Positions 18,549-27,871 of a stretch of 64,000 nucleotides of DNA are shown piece by piece. Made by a program: the position numbers and the translations under genes. The notes beneath the pieces were generated by a model. The model saw only the letters and a program-made list of their open reading frames with translations, did not search any database and was not told the origin of the DNA. Location: positions 1,116,001-1,180,000 of the forward strand of contig BQWY01000001.1 in assembly GCA_036984305.1 (NCBI GenBank). Reading direction: 5' to 3'. This stretch comes from Nitrospira sp. Its GTDB lineage: Bacteria > Nitrospirota > Nitrospiria > Nitrospirales > Nitrospiraceae. Numbering within the stretch: position 1 is the stretch's first letter; every line of letters begins with the position of its first letter.

Positions 18549-20183
18549 CTAGTTCAGCGGAGGGACGACGCCGGCAAAGGTGAGCAGGTCCGTAATTCGG
18601 AAATCGCCGGGAGTCGCGGAGGGTAGCACCGGTGTCCAAGTCGGTTGTACGGCCAGGAAAGAGGTTTCGTCGGCACGCAGGAGCTCAATGAACACCTCTC
18701 CCACGATACGGCTCCCGACGGGGCCCAAACGAAGACCATCCTCCATCAACTCCGCCTCTTTCAGCGTGTAGTACCACAGCGGTGTGCTGCGATCGAACCC
18801 ATACGGGGCGAGATCGGCCAGTTGAGCCGGGGTCAGCGCGGTCACCCCCATCACGTTGGCAATGGCCTGCCCCGATGGAATTCCAAAATTCACGCTGCGC
18901 ATAATATTACGCGAGGCCAGCGACTGGACCCCGTCGGTCGGCAGGCCCGGCGCAGGGCCGCGCGAGCCGGGCAGGAGGAACAGGGGGCTCGATAGTTTGG
19001 CGTCGATTTTCTTGTTCGGGCGCACATTACCGTCGTGGAAATCAAAAAATGTCTGCCAATCTACGAAACGGCGCGGGGCGCGCTTACCCCCTCGAAGGTC
19101 ATTGGGGTCCGTGGCGTTGGGGTCAATCGAATCATCAAAGATGAACGCAAAGAATGGTGAGCCGCCATCCGGCCCGAAATTGAGCCGGTAGCTCGGACGG
19201 ACTTGTGAGTGTCCGAAGCGGTAGGCTGAGACGGTAAACTCGACCGGGATCATCGGGTCTTTGTTTTTGTTACGAAAGATCGATGAACCGGAACGCTGAC
19301 CGAGAATATAGAATTTCGGACCATTCTGGAGGAGGTCATCGACCCGTTCCTGTCCGATGGTCAATGGAAGAAACTCATGCAAGACGATCCACTGATAGTG
19401 CCAGCGCACCATGCGCCTCGCGTCCTCGAACAACTGATCTGGAGAGCGACTGCTGTTGGCAGGATCCGCCCGCAGGTGGTCGATCACTGCATTATGGAAC
19501 CGGAGCATGGCCAGATGGAATTGCGAGATGAGAACGTTTTCGTCGTTTCGACTGTCGCCGATGATCGCATTGTTTTGCGCGTCCCGGGGAAGGTCGAAGC
19601 GAGGTGCCCCCTTTCGTGAGACGCTTTCAGCGCCCGGAAGGCTGTCCACTCGGAATTTAATCTCCCCAGAACTCTGATCGTAGAGATCCGGCGACTTCTT
19701 CGGGCCGTCCCCGTACACGCTGTCCAGATCGAACGCGGCGGTGCGGAAATTGGTCGTCTTGCGAGGATCGCTCTGCTCCGACAACTGTGATTTCAGATCG
19801 AGCGTCAGATCGTGATCCAGGAACTGGCCGATAAACGTCACGCCTGCCGTCATGTTCGGATTATCGGGATTATTGGGGCTGAACACAGCCGGATCGAGAA
19901 TGGACTGAATCGGATCGGTCAAGAGATCTTTCGCGTCGACCGGACCATCTTTCTCTCCAAGCTTGCTGGCTTGGGTTTTGATGTCGTCCGAATACGCAGC
20001 AAAGGGAGGTAGGCCGGAAAACATGCGGCTGAACGATTCGTCCTGTCCTGGCGGAGAGGTCGGGCGAATAACGTGGACCGTGTCTTTCCCAGCAGCCCAC
20101 GACGAGTGGACCCCACCGAGGAGACTACATGCAAGTACGGTCACGAGACTACCGCAAGTGGCGCAGGAATACCGTGGAGACAT
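18549..20183 (-). CDS. Secreted animal-type heme peroxidase
   Basis: A 544-residue enzyme; the ATG at 20183 follows AAGGAGGA, and upstream in-frame codons are rejected. The signal peptide ends near SSWAA. Peroxidase-cyclooxygenase superfamily residues are present: the distal His124 in GQFLDHDLTLD, the catalytic Arg in LAMLRFHNAV (about residue 228), and the proximal His325 in YRFGHSQVRPSY. The WHYQWIVLHEFLP helix is also typical of the bacterial branch. Relatives oxidise halides or organic substrates with H2O2, and some aid oxidative defence. It is divergent from ydbH across a 419-base gap. Bacterial members are not rare, but their natural substrates are mostly unknown. Confidence 0.92.
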   Translation of the reverse strand: MSPRYSCATCGSLVTVLACSLLGGVHSSWAAGKDTVHVIRPTSPPGQDESFSRMFSGLPPFAAYSDDIKTQASKLGEKDGPVDAKDLLTDPIQSILDPAVFSPNNPDNPNMTAGVTFIGQFLDHDLTLDLKSQLSEQSDPRKTTNFRTAAFDLDSVYGDGPKKSPDLYDQSSGEIKFRVDSLPGAESVSRKGAPRFDLPRDAQNNAIIGDSRNDENVLISQFHLAMLRFHNAVIDHLRADPANSSRSPDQLFEDARRMVRWHYQWIVLHEFLPLTIGQERVDDLLQNGPKFYILGQRSGSSIFRNKNKDPMIPVEFTVSAYRFGHSQVRPSYRLNFGPDGGSPFFAFIFDDSIDPNATDPNDLRGGKRAPRRFVDWQTFFDFHDGNVRPNKKIDAKLSSPLFLLPGSRGPAPGLPTDGVQSLASRNIMRSVNFGIPSGQAIANVMGVTALTPAQLADLAPYGFDRSTPLWYYTLKEAELMEDGLRLGPVGSRIVGEVFIELLRADETSFLAVQPTWTPVLPSATPGDFRITDLLTFAGVVPPLN

Positions 20184-20602
20184 GGGATCCTCCTTTAGAT
20201 CGCCTAGACTGGATGTGGAATGGCACGCAGTGGGCATTCGAAAGAGCAACACGCGTGCCGCATCGAAACGCAGGGCGCTATGCACCTTGACTGGTGAAAT
20301 GACAGGAGTTTGCAATAGACCCTGTCTGGGCGTGCCTGCACCTGTCGCGTCTCGATCGTGTCCGGAATGTGTACATTTGTAGGTCTTCTACTACGCATAC
20401 CCTAGGGGATCGCTGCTTTTGCCACCGATGGGGAATCGTGTGTCTCGAGATGGACGGACCACACCGAGCCTCGAACGTGTGGCAGGTTCCAGCCGAATCA
20501 CCGTGACGCGGGGGGCGGATCGATCTGGAAGTGGTTCCCACAGGAGGCCGTTGACTCCTACCAGCCGTTCCCATTTAATCTGCCGCACAAACAGGTAGAA
20601 CC
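20184..20602. other. Divergent promoter region, peroxidase / ydbH
   Basis: No gene is supported. The region must hold promoters for both flanking genes, but no pair of hexamers was clear enough to annotate. Confidence 0.4.
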
Positions 20603-23407
20603 GTGCAGCGTTTCATCGGGATGGTCGGGATGAAGACACTCCTGAAGTGTATGGGTATGGCAGTTCTCGCCATCGCCGCGCTTGCGGCCGCTTTGTACGC
20701 GTATTGGCCGTCCCTGGTATCACGCTTGATCGTCCCGATGTTGGCCGATCTCGGCATGGAGCACGTTGTGTTCGACGTCGGGCGTCCTGAGCAATTGGGA
20801 ATGGACATCGCGTTACTGACGTTTCAAGCCGTAGCCGGCAATGAGCGGATGACGGTCACGATCGAGGATGCCCGGTTCGCGTACGAGCTAGCCGGCTTGC
20901 GGGAGGGGCGGATCGATCGCCTGGATCTGCCTCGGGTCTCAGTCCTGTTGACACCGGAACCAACCACGTCTGCTGTTGTGGCCGAATCCTCGGTGTCCGC
21001 TTCGACCTCACTCACCGAGCTACTGAAACCGATTCCCGTCCTGCCGGTCCGCGAGGTGCGCGTGGGCCGTCTCAACGTGCGTCGTGAGGGAGGGAACGGG
21101 CGCGTACATGAAGGAATCGTCAGCGGATCGCTCTTGGTGATCGATGGACGCCTGCGTGGGACGCTGGACGTGCAGGAGCGTGGAGGCCGAGCCTATCGAA
21201 TCGACCTCGACGCGGCCCATGTCGGTGATGTCGCTCTGAGTTTGGAGTCGCTGGTGTCACCGCCTCGGCCGATTCTCGTCGTGCGCTCTCACATTGAACC
21301 GAAGGCCGATGCGATGCGCGTCGCCGGTAGCCTCCAAGCGGATCTACACGAATTGGCTCCGTTATTGGCGCTCGTGATTCCCTTGGAAGGCGACTTCGCG
21401 CAGGTGTCGGGAAAAATGTGGCTCGACTGGTCTGGATCGGCATCGCCATCGATTCCGGTCGAACGGGTGCTATTGGACGCGCGCACACAACTGAACGGTA
21501 CGCTTCGTTTCGACCCACGCCTTCCGCAATGGCGTGGGCTGGCGACGGCGATTGAGGCCAAGGTGGACGGAGAGTTTCGCTGGGATGGCCGCCGCCTCCG
21601 CTGGACTGTCGATAGAGAGGCGCAAGTCCGTGCCTCAGTACGGCCATCGGATATCCGGCTGCCCGAATGGGTGTTCCCCCCATCGGGCGGTGACGGCCGA
21701 TCCGTGCTGACGGTGGCACTTTCTGCGCCAGCGGAAGGAACGGTCGATACGGAGCGTGTTCCGATCGCGCTCACGGCGCGAGGCTCGATCAAGGCCGGAT
21801 ACGGAACCGCATCGGATCCTTCACAGATCGAGTTATCTGACGCGACGATCTCCTGGGAGAGCGCCGAAGGACTCACGGGGGAAGGCACGCTGCGCGTCCG
21901 GGGGCGAGTCGGGACTGCAGCCCGCGCGATGCTCCCTGCGAAGAATGGGGAGTGGAAAGTTGCGGCGGACGTTGCACTCGATCCACGTCAGATCCGGCTC
22001 CGCTTGCACCCCTCCTCGACCTGTACGTTGTCCGATGTTGCGATGGAGAACGTGAAGATCCCCAAGGTGACTCTGTCCGTTCGGCGACCCGTGCAGTGGA
22101 CCGGCCAGATCGACAGCAACGGAGGCGCAGTAACAGGAGGAGAATTTTCCGTCGTGATGCCGTACGTTCAAGTGGGCGATCAGGAGATTCAGGTTGATAC
22201 CGTGGCCGTGATCCCGCGGAAGGTGGAGCGTCAGCAGGAGGGTTGGGTCGGGAGTGGCATACTCCGCGTGGTGGGTGTGGCCCCGATCCATTCGGTCTGG
22301 CAGGTACCGAAGACAGATTGGTCGGTAACGCTCAACGCCGCGCCCTCGAAAGGAACGGTGCAGTTCGAAGGTGGCACACAAGACCGGAGGGTCGTGGTGA
22401 CCGGGATCGTCGCACACCAGCCAGACAACGGAGCCGGGGAGGGACGGGTCGAATTGAAGCCGGTTCGATTCGATCCTGCCGCCAAGAAACTCAGTGACTT
22501 GGTGGTGCCATGGACCTTCCCGTTTGACGCGAACCGAGGTTCAGTTTCGGCTGTTGGGCATGTGACCTGGGGCAGGGCGGAAGGGACCGGGGATGTGATG
22601 CCACGGCTGCGTTCTGGAGCGCTCACCGTCAGACTTGACGGAGTAGCCGGACGCATAAGGGCATATCCGTTTGGCGGGCTGAGCACGTCAGCTACAGTGA
22701 CGCTGACGTCCCCCAGCCAATGGTCCATGCCAGAGCCCGCCGATCTCCGGATCGATACGGTTCAGACGGGGGTCAATGTGTCGAACGTGGCTGCGCGGAT
22801 TCAAATCGGCTGGGATGATGGGCTGGTTCCCTCGAGGGTCGACCTGCGTAATGTCTCATTGCACATTCTCGGCGGACGAGCGACGAGCGAAGGGCTTCGT
22901 TACGAATTGGCTGGAGAGACGCATGCCTTCACGGTTCGATTGGAGCAACTGAGCATGCAAGAAATTCTGAGCCTTGAACAACAAAAGGGGTTGGAAGGCA
23001 CAGGTGTGATCGACGGACTGCTACCGCTCACCTTGGGCAAATCCGACGTGACCGTGACCAATGGCGTCATAGAGGCTCGACCGCCTGGCGGGGTCATTCG
23101 ATACCGCCCTTCTTCCGGCTCTGCGGAAGCGTTGACGGGGTCCAGCTCGCAAATGAACATGGTTTTGCAACCGCTTTCCAATTTTCATTACAATATCCTG
23201 AAATCCACGGCACAGTATGGCTCGGACGGCACGTTGAAGCTGGAAACCAGATTAGAAGGGAGGAATCCCGACTGGCAACAGGGGCGGCCCGTCCACTTCA
23301 ATTTGAACGTGGAGGAGAATATTCCGGCGCTCATGAGGAGCTTGGAAATCGTGCAGGGCATCGAGAAATCGATTGAAAAGCAATTCGATCATTCGGAGGG
23401 CCGGTAG
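20603..23407 (+). CDS. ydbH: YdbH-family intermembrane lipid-transport protein
   Basis: 934 residues from a GTG; a more natural start may be the ATG at 20630 (MKTLLKCMG), directly before the single N-terminal transmembrane helix. The rest is a long series of beta-strand repeats of AsmA-like type. It ends with the family's most conserved block (GLEGTGVIDGLLPLTLGKSD, then NGVIEARPPGGVIRY). In E. coli, YdbH is anchored in the inner membrane, spans the periplasm as a hydrophobic groove and meets the lipoprotein YnbE; it shares phospholipid transport to the outer membrane with TamB and YhdP. The ynbE and ydbL homologs follow at once, making the assignment firm. Confidence 0.9.
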   Translation: MQRFIGMVGMKTLLKCMGMAVLAIAALAAALYAYWPSLVSRLIVPMLADLGMEHVVFDVGRPEQLGMDIALLTFQAVAGNERMTVTIEDARFAYELAGLREGRIDRLDLPRVSVLLTPEPTTSAVVAESSVSASTSLTELLKPIPVLPVREVRVGRLNVRREGGNGRVHEGIVSGSLLVIDGRLRGTLDVQERGGRAYRIDLDAAHVGDVALSLESLVSPPRPILVVRSHIEPKADAMRVAGSLQADLHELAPLLALVIPLEGDFAQVSGKMWLDWSGSASPSIPVERVLLDARTQLNGTLRFDPRLPQWRGLATAIEAKVDGEFRWDGRRLRWTVDREAQVRASVRPSDIRLPEWVFPPSGGDGRSVLTVALSAPAEGTVDTERVPIALTARGSIKAGYGTASDPSQIELSDATISWESAEGLTGEGTLRVRGRVGTAARAMLPAKNGEWKVAADVALDPRQIRLRLHPSSTCTLSDVAMENVKIPKVTLSVRRPVQWTGQIDSNGGAVTGGEFSVVMPYVQVGDQEIQVDTVAVIPRKVERQQEGWVGSGILRVVGVAPIHSVWQVPKTDWSVTLNAAPSKGTVQFEGGTQDRRVVVTGIVAHQPDNGAGEGRVELKPVRFDPAAKKLSDLVVPWTFPFDANRGSVSAVGHVTWGRAEGTGDVMPRLRSGALTVRLDGVAGRIRAYPFGGLSTSATVTLTSPSQWSMPEPADLRIDTVQTGVNVSNVAARIQIGWDDGLVPSRVDLRNVSLHILGGRATSEGLRYELAGETHAFTVRLEQLSMQEILSLEQQKGLEGTGVIDGLLPLTLGKSDVTVTNGVIEARPPGGVIRYRPSSGSAEALTGSSSQMNMVLQPLSNFHYNILKSTAQYGSDGTLKLETRLEGRNPDWQQGRPVHFNLNVEENIPALMRSLEIVQGIEKSIEKQFDHSEGR

Positions 23408-23419
23408 GAGGCGCCAGCT

Positions 23420-23656
23420 ATGAGGACATGTCACCGGAAGGGGGCAGCCGTGCGGACCAGACGAATAATCCGAGGGTGCGCGGTCATCTGCGTGCTGGCT
23501 CTGGCAGGGGCAATAGCCTGCACGCCGAAGGTGGAGGTGACCCCATCGGATAAGCCGATCACGATCAATCTGAATGTGAAAATCGATCACGAGATTCGGG
23601 TGAAGGTGGACAAGGAGCTGGATAAGGTGCTGTCGGAGAACAGTGGCCTTTTTTGA
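23420..23656 (+). CDS. ynbE: YnbE-family outer-membrane lipoprotein
   Basis: A 78-residue lipoprotein behind AGGAGG, 12 bases after ydbH. The signal sequence ends in the lipobox AGAIAC. The mature part, PKVEVTPSDKPITINLNVKI followed by a charged HEIRVKVDKELD helix, is the YnbE signature. In E. coli, YnbE forms a beta-stranded multimer that caps YdbH at the outer membrane. The start could also be the GTG ten codons in, which leaves a shorter n-region; the first ATG has the better ribosome site. Confidence 0.9.
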   Translation: MRTCHRKGAAVRTRRIIRGCAVICVLALAGAIACTPKVEVTPSDKPITINLNVKIDHEIRVKVDKELDKVLSENSGLF

Positions 23657-23684
23657 GTAGAAAGAGATCAAGGAGGGCATGCCG

Positions 23685-24020
23685 ATGCGTGTGTGGGATC
23701 GAACTTGGCGCTGGGTCATCGTCGCACTTCTGTTGCTCGGGGCGGCCCCTGCGTGGGCGCTGTCTCTGGATGAGGCGAAGGCCAGGGGATTAGTCGGAGA
23801 AAAGCCGGATGGGTACCTGGGGGTCGTGAGCGGGGGCGGGGACGTGCAGGCGCTGGCCAACGATATCAATCAGAAGCGGCGTCAAGCTTACCAGGATATT
23901 GCCAATCGTAATAAAACCAAACTGCAAGACGTCGAAACTCTGGCTGGCCAAAAGGCGATCGAGAACACCAAAGGCGGCTTGATGATCCAATCCCCATCCG
24001 GACAGTGGATAAAGAAGTAG
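23685..24020 (+). CDS. ydbL: YdbL-family periplasmic protein (DUF1318)
   Basis: 111 residues. The second of two close ATGs is chosen because AGGAGGG lies seven bases before it. A signal peptide ends at AAPAWA. The mature protein has the DUF1318 pattern: LSLDEAKARGLVGEKPDGYLGV, DINQKRRQAYQDIANRN, and a C-terminal LAGQKAIENT...YIQS-like segment (here MIQSPSGQWIKK). YdbL is thought to regulate YdbH-YnbE assembly. It completes the three-gene operon, which ends at a hairpin. Confidence 0.9.
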   Translation: MRVWDRTWRWVIVALLLLGAAPAWALSLDEAKARGLVGEKPDGYLGVVSGGGDVQALANDINQKRRQAYQDIANRNKTKLQDVETLAGQKAIENTKGGLMIQSPSGQWIKK

Positions 24021-24026
24021 GGCCCT

Positions 24027-24061
24027 GCCGCCGGCTATGCGCGCAGAACGCCGCTGGCGGC
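24027..24061. terminator. Hairpin between convergent ydbL and SUOX-like genes
   Basis: A 9-bp stem with one G-T pair (GCCGCCGGC / GCTGGCGGC) and a 17-base loop lies seven bases after the ydbL stop. There is no strong T-tract. Confidence 0.5.
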
Positions 24062-24115
24062 GTCCACCTTCCTCAAGCAAGCGGATCGAGATATGATGAT
24101 GCGATTCCGAATGGG

Positions 24116-24760
24116 TCAACCGTAACGGTCGTTCTGCCAGGGAAGGGCAGTGTTGGAGTAGCCGCGTACCTCCCAAAAACCCTTCTCATCGCGATCCGAG
24201 AAGGTGATGTCCTTTACCCATTTGGCTCCCTTCCACGCGTAGCGCTTGGGGACAATCACACGGACCGGCCCTCCGTGCTCACGGGTGAGGGGTTTCCCGC
24301 TCCATGCCCGGCAAAGTAAGACGTCGTCATCGTCGCACACTTCGAGCGGGAGATTCGTCGTATAGTCGTCGTAGGATTTGAATAACACGAACTTCGCCAT
24401 GCTCAAGGGTTTGACGACAGCCAGCAGATGCTTGAAGCTGACGCCTTCCCATTCATTGTCGAAACGGCTCCAACTGGTCACGCAATGAAAATCCGAGACG
24501 TCCTTGAATTGAGGCTGAGCCAGGAAATCTTTCCACGTCCAGCTTAAGGGATTCGCCACACACCCTGTGACGGTCAGCCGCCATTCATCGAGACTGATCT
24601 CCGGTTTGTGACCAAGGTCGAGCACCGGCCAGGTCTCCACCAGATGCTGGCCGGGTGGAAGGCGTTCATCTCCCTCGTAAAAAACCTCCCGTTCCTCACC
24701 CCCGCGGCGGGCTCGAGCCCACTGCTCTTTCGCCTTGGTCAGTCGTTGATTGGAGTCCAT
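24116..24760 (-). CDS. Sulfite oxidase-like molybdopterin protein (YuiH-like)
   Basis: A 214-residue cytoplasmic protein; the ATG follows GGAGGGA. It consists of the molybdopterin (SUOX) fold alone. The conserved Mo-ligand Cys93 sits in DFHCVTSWSRFDNEWEGVSF, and later conserved blocks are YTTNLPLEV, HGGPVRVIVPKRYAWKGAKWV and a C-terminal EVRGYSNTALPW. It has no Tat signal, heme domain or dimerisation domain, unlike the exported relative at 53.7 kb. Substrate unknown. Confidence 0.88.
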   Translation of the reverse strand: MDSNQRLTKAKEQWARARRGGEEREVFYEGDERLPPGQHLVETWPVLDLGHKPEISLDEWRLTVTGCVANPLSWTWKDFLAQPQFKDVSDFHCVTSWSRFDNEWEGVSFKHLLAVVKPLSMAKFVLFKSYDDYTTNLPLEVCDDDDVLLCRAWSGKPLTREHGGPVRVIVPKRYAWKGAKWVKDITFSDRDEKGFWEVRGYSNTALPWQNDRYG

Positions 24761-25256
24761 GTGCAGTCCCTCCGGTCCCTCGGTCATGGCCCAGCTATCT
24801 TACATGGTATGGCATGACGGCGCCCGTGCCCCATCGCAACCTTGCGCCGTGCAGCGGCCTGTCGACTGATGCATCATGCCATACTCCACCGGTCCATTCG
24901 ACCCCATAAGCCGAGCCACGTCGGAATGTTGCTGGAACCTCTCATCAAGATGCGAATCATCCAGGTCTATCAGCCCTGCGGTAGCTTCTGGTTTAGCGCG
25001 GTCTGCGGCGCCGGGGCTGATGGCAGCACTCTGATGATAGGCATACAGGTCCCCGGCTTCGGTCGGTAGAGCAACCTGTGCGACCTGTGTACTTGTTAAC
25101 GCCACGTACATGGCCTTCTGACAGTGTTGTTACACCACAAGGGTATGGTTTGTTCATGGTCAGCAGGCTTTCTGGCCGGCGCCCCCGTCAGGTGTGCCAT
25201 CGTATGCCGATGGATAATCGCCGACACAGGGTTGTCAAAACGTTAGGAGGCGACCG
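24761..25256. other. Spacer with a doubtful minus-strand frame
   Basis: A 103-codon minus-strand frame (25111 down to 24800) starts with ATG close behind AGAAGG and has fairly normal codon use, but it resembles nothing known. It could be a small gene upstream of the SUOX-like gene. Otherwise I see only the AGGAGG of the next gene at the right end. Confidence 0.3.
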
Positions 25257-25799
25257 ATGCATGTTCATGCGGTAACGGCGCTCTCTCCAGAAACGGTTCG
25301 AGCGAGGTTTGAATCGCTCGGCACGTATCAATCAGCCTTATTTGATCTGTCCGTGCCGCTGCGATATGCACCGAATCGGACGCCCCCGAAGGTTTTTGTG
25401 TCCGACAGGGTCTTGACGCACGCGGCTGCGGCGGAGGTGTCCGTCTCACGGCATTCGCTCGGTGCCGAGGTCATCTTGCGTCTCATGTGGGGACCTCTGC
25501 CGGCTCCGTTCCCGCGGGCGGTTGTTGGGATTGCCATCCTTTTTACTCTCCTGATTCTCATATTCTCCGATCGGACCCCCGGGGATTGGTTCCTTGCCGT
25601 TCTGCTCGTCGTTCCATCGATTGTTGTCCTGCACCAACAGCAGAGGGGCGAGCGCCAACTCCAGCAGCACCTGAGCAGTGTCCTCAATGGGGCGACGTTT
25701 CTACCGGCCTCTCATGAGCCATTCGTGCGATTCGCTCGGCACCAGACGAAGCCACTCTCGGTCTTCAACGCGGATGCAGTCGAGGACGGCAGATCGTAG
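25257..25799 (+). CDS. Hypothetical membrane protein (180 aa)
   Basis: The ATG follows TTAGGAGG. A soluble N-terminal part of about 80 residues is followed by two adjacent transmembrane helices (AVVGIAILFTLLILIF and FLAVLLVVPSIVVL), and then a cytoplasmic tail. No motif or family is recognised. It stands alone, with a 187-base gap before the next gene. Inner-membrane location is the only supported inference. Confidence 0.65.
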   Translation: MHVHAVTALSPETVRARFESLGTYQSALFDLSVPLRYAPNRTPPKVFVSDRVLTHAAAAEVSVSRHSLGAEVILRLMWGPLPAPFPRAVVGIAILFTLLILIFSDRTPGDWFLAVLLVVPSIVVLHQQQRGERQLQQHLSSVLNGATFLPASHEPFVRFARHQTKPLSVFNADAVEDGRS

Positions 25800-25986
25800 T
25801 CCGGGATGCCAATCGCCTTGTTTCCGAACGGGGGCGTCCCAGCCAGAATTTCGCTTCGCTGTCAGCACGACTCCGGGCCCAAGTCGAAAATATTTTGCCC
25901 GCGGCAACAGTACGCTTCGATGGCCGTGGCCGCCGTCGCCGTCCTTATCTTGTTCATCACAATATGATTTCCATTGTTGAGAGAAG

Positions 25987-26223
25987 ATGAACATGAGCAT
26001 ATCCGACATAGACGCAGGGATGGTCGGCGAAAAAACAAGGAAGATGGGCGCAATCGCTACGACGGGGGCAAGCCTGCGGTTGCCGCGATGTCCGATCTGT
26101 GGAGAAGCTGCCCATCGGAGCTTACGGCGGGGTTGCTCGGATTATTTACGCCGGCTCATGGGGGCGCATCCCTGGCGATGTAAACGGTGCCGACACCGAT
26201 TCTACCTGAAGCGACGCCAATGA
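25987..26223 (+). CDS. Small zinc-ribbon protein (78 aa)
   Basis: A basic protein with CPIC and, about 30 residues on, CKRC, separated by RRGCSDYLRRLMGAHPWRC. The pattern, CPxC followed by an Arg-rich helix, PWRCxxC and RFY, suggests a single zinc ribbon that could bind nucleic acid. Two ATGs start the gene; the site GAGAAGATGA is weak, so the start is approximate. It converges on the arsenic operon across a terminator. The family is uncharacterised as far as I know. Confidence 0.65.
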   Translation: MNMSISDIDAGMVGEKTRKMGAIATTGASLRLPRCPICGEAAHRSLRRGCSDYLRRLMGAHPWRCKRCRHRFYLKRRQ

Positions 26224-26240
26224 GGAGATGACCCGCACGT

Positions 26241-26276
26241 CCCGCCCGGCCAGGCACCATTGGACCTGGTGGCGGG
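26241..26276. terminator. Bidirectional terminator after arsC
   Basis: A strong inverted repeat, CCCGCC-CGG-CCAGG paired with CCTGG-T-GGCGGG around a 10-base loop. It lies between the convergent zinc-ribbon gene and the arsenic operon. Confidence 0.65.
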
Positions 26277-26292
26277 AATCGGTCGAGTGTCT

Positions 26293-26739
26293 CTAGCACC
26301 GATAACAGCGTAGCGCGCCGGGCACGAGATTCAGGTCATCCATTAGGAAGGTGCAGAGGCGATCGGCAATTTCATTGCGAACGCGCCGGAATTCATCCAA
26401 GCGGGTAGCAGGCGGCGCGGCGGCGGGATCATCGAAGGACCAATGCAGCAGCGTGTGGCGCCCCGGAAGAACCGGACAACTCTCCTTCGCTCGGTCGCAC
26501 ACCGTAATGACGTAGTCAAACGGTCGCCCCATGAACTCCTGTACATGTTTGGAGCGCTGCCCTTGCCAGTCGACCCCAATTTCGCGAAGCACGTCCACCG
26601 TCAAAGGGTTGAGTCCAGCCGGATGAGTGCCGGCGCTTGCGGTTTCGAAATCCTTGCCAGCGATGAGCGGCAAGAGCGCTTCCGCCATCTGGCTGCGTGC
26701 GGAGTTGCCGGTACAGAGAAAGAGGATGCGGTGGGACAT
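26293..26739 (-). CDS. arsC: Arsenate reductase, thioredoxin-coupled LMW-PTP type
   Basis: A 148-residue enzyme reducing arsenate to arsenite. The P-loop is CTGNSARSQMAE with the nucleophile at Cys9. The relay pair is Cys81 and Cys88 in VCDRAKESCPVLPG, matching Cys10/82/89 of the Bacillus/Staphylococcus enzyme. The catalytic Asp is in SFDDPA. This is the thioredoxin-dependent class, not the glutaredoxin-dependent E. coli class. Unusually, it ends in CYRC. It is the last gene of the ars operon, 22 bases after acr3, so the arsenite it makes can be exported by ACR3 or methylated by ArsM. Confidence 0.95.
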   Translation of the reverse strand: MSHRILFLCTGNSARSQMAEALLPLIAGKDFETASAGTHPAGLNPLTVDVLREIGVDWQGQRSKHVQEFMGRPFDYVITVCDRAKESCPVLPGRHTLLHWSFDDPAAAPPATRLDEFRRVRNEIADRLCTFLMDDLNLVPGALRCYRC

Positions 26740-26761
26740 ACAGTGCCTCTCTTGCTACACG

Positions 26762-27859
26762 CTACGCTGATCCCGCTTCTGAAGGAAACCACTGCTTCGT
26801 TCGATTGCAAACGTGGCAGACCGATAGCATCACAGGAACTTCCACCAGGACTCCCACGACCGTGGCTAGTGCGGCGCCTGATTCTGGGCCGAACAACGCA
26901 ATGGCAGTCGCGACGGCTAGTTCGAAGAAATTGCTGGCACCGATCAAGGCCCCCGGTGCGGCAATCGCATAGCGAATTCGGAATGCGTGCATGAGTCCAT
27001 ACGTGAGGGACGCGTTGAGATAGACTTGCAGTACGATCGGCGTGGCGATGAGCGCCACGTGCCAGGGCTTTCCGAGAATGTTGTCCGCTTGAAATGCAAA
27101 GATCAGGACAAGCGTGAGAAGCAGGGCCGAGATGGTCACCGGGGCGAAATGAGGCAGAAATGTTTGCTCAAACCAGATCGGACCGTGCCGCCGGATGAGC
27201 CACATGCGAAGGACTGTGCCGGTGGCGAGCGGGATCACGATGAAGAACAAGACCGAATACCAGAGCACGGCGTAGGGGACGACCAGAGACGAAGTACTGC
27301 TGACCAGGAGTCCGATGATCGGTGCGAAGAGTCCCAGCATGAGCAGGTCGTTCACTGAGACCTGGACGAGTGTATAGGCGGGATCGCCGTCGGTCAGATA
27401 GCTCCAGACGAACACCATCGCAGTACAGGGGGCGGCGGCCAGAATGATGCAGCCCGCGATATACTGCTCGGCTTCGCTGGGCGAAACCCATGCGGCAAAC
27501 AGGTAACGGAAGAACCCCCAGGCGAAGAATGCCATGGAGAAAGGCTTCACCACCCAGTTGACGAACAAAGTAATCAGCAGACCTCCAGGACGATGGCCAA
27601 CGTTCCGGATCGCGGTGAAATCGACTTTCATCATCATCGGTATGATCATGAGCCAGATGAGAACTGCGATCGGCAGGTTGATGTGGCTCCCTTCGCCGAA
27701 TTCCAGACTCCGTAGTGTGCTCACGAGGGTTGGAAAGGTTCGGCCGACAAGCACCCCGACGAGAATACATGCACCTACCCAGATGCTAAGGTATCTCTCG
27801 AACGGATTGAGCCGTCGTGTGGTCTGGGCGGGCAGTGAGACAGAAAGTGTGGCATCCAT
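26762..27859 (-). CDS. acr3: ACR3-family arsenite efflux permease
   Basis: A 365-residue inner-membrane protein with about ten transmembrane helices. Its opening, LNPFERYLSIWVGACILVG, and the conserved APCTAMVFVWSYL segment carrying the essential Cys are hallmarks of ACR3 carriers, which extrude arsenite by antiport with protons. It is unrelated to the ArsB fold, so acr3 is the more accurate symbol. It follows arsM by 12 bases and precedes arsC by 22. Confidence 0.95.
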   Translation of the reverse strand: MDATLSVSLPAQTTRRLNPFERYLSIWVGACILVGVLVGRTFPTLVSTLRSLEFGEGSHINLPIAVLIWLMIIPMMMKVDFTAIRNVGHRPGGLLITLFVNWVVKPFSMAFFAWGFFRYLFAAWVSPSEAEQYIAGCIILAAAPCTAMVFVWSYLTDGDPAYTLVQVSVNDLLMLGLFAPIIGLLVSSTSSLVVPYAVLWYSVLFFIVIPLATGTVLRMWLIRRHGPIWFEQTFLPHFAPVTISALLLTLVLIFAFQADNILGKPWHVALIATPIVLQVYLNASLTYGLMHAFRIRYAIAAPGALIGASNFFELAVATAIALFGPESGAALATVVGVLVEVPVMLSVCHVCNRTKQWFPSEAGSA

Positions 27860-27871
27860 ACTCTAGTCCTC

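Noticed and set aside
26762-27859. Calling the arsenite pump ArsB
   Set aside because: The sequence carries ACR3 motifs (APCTAMVFVWSYL), which belong to a different carrier fold.
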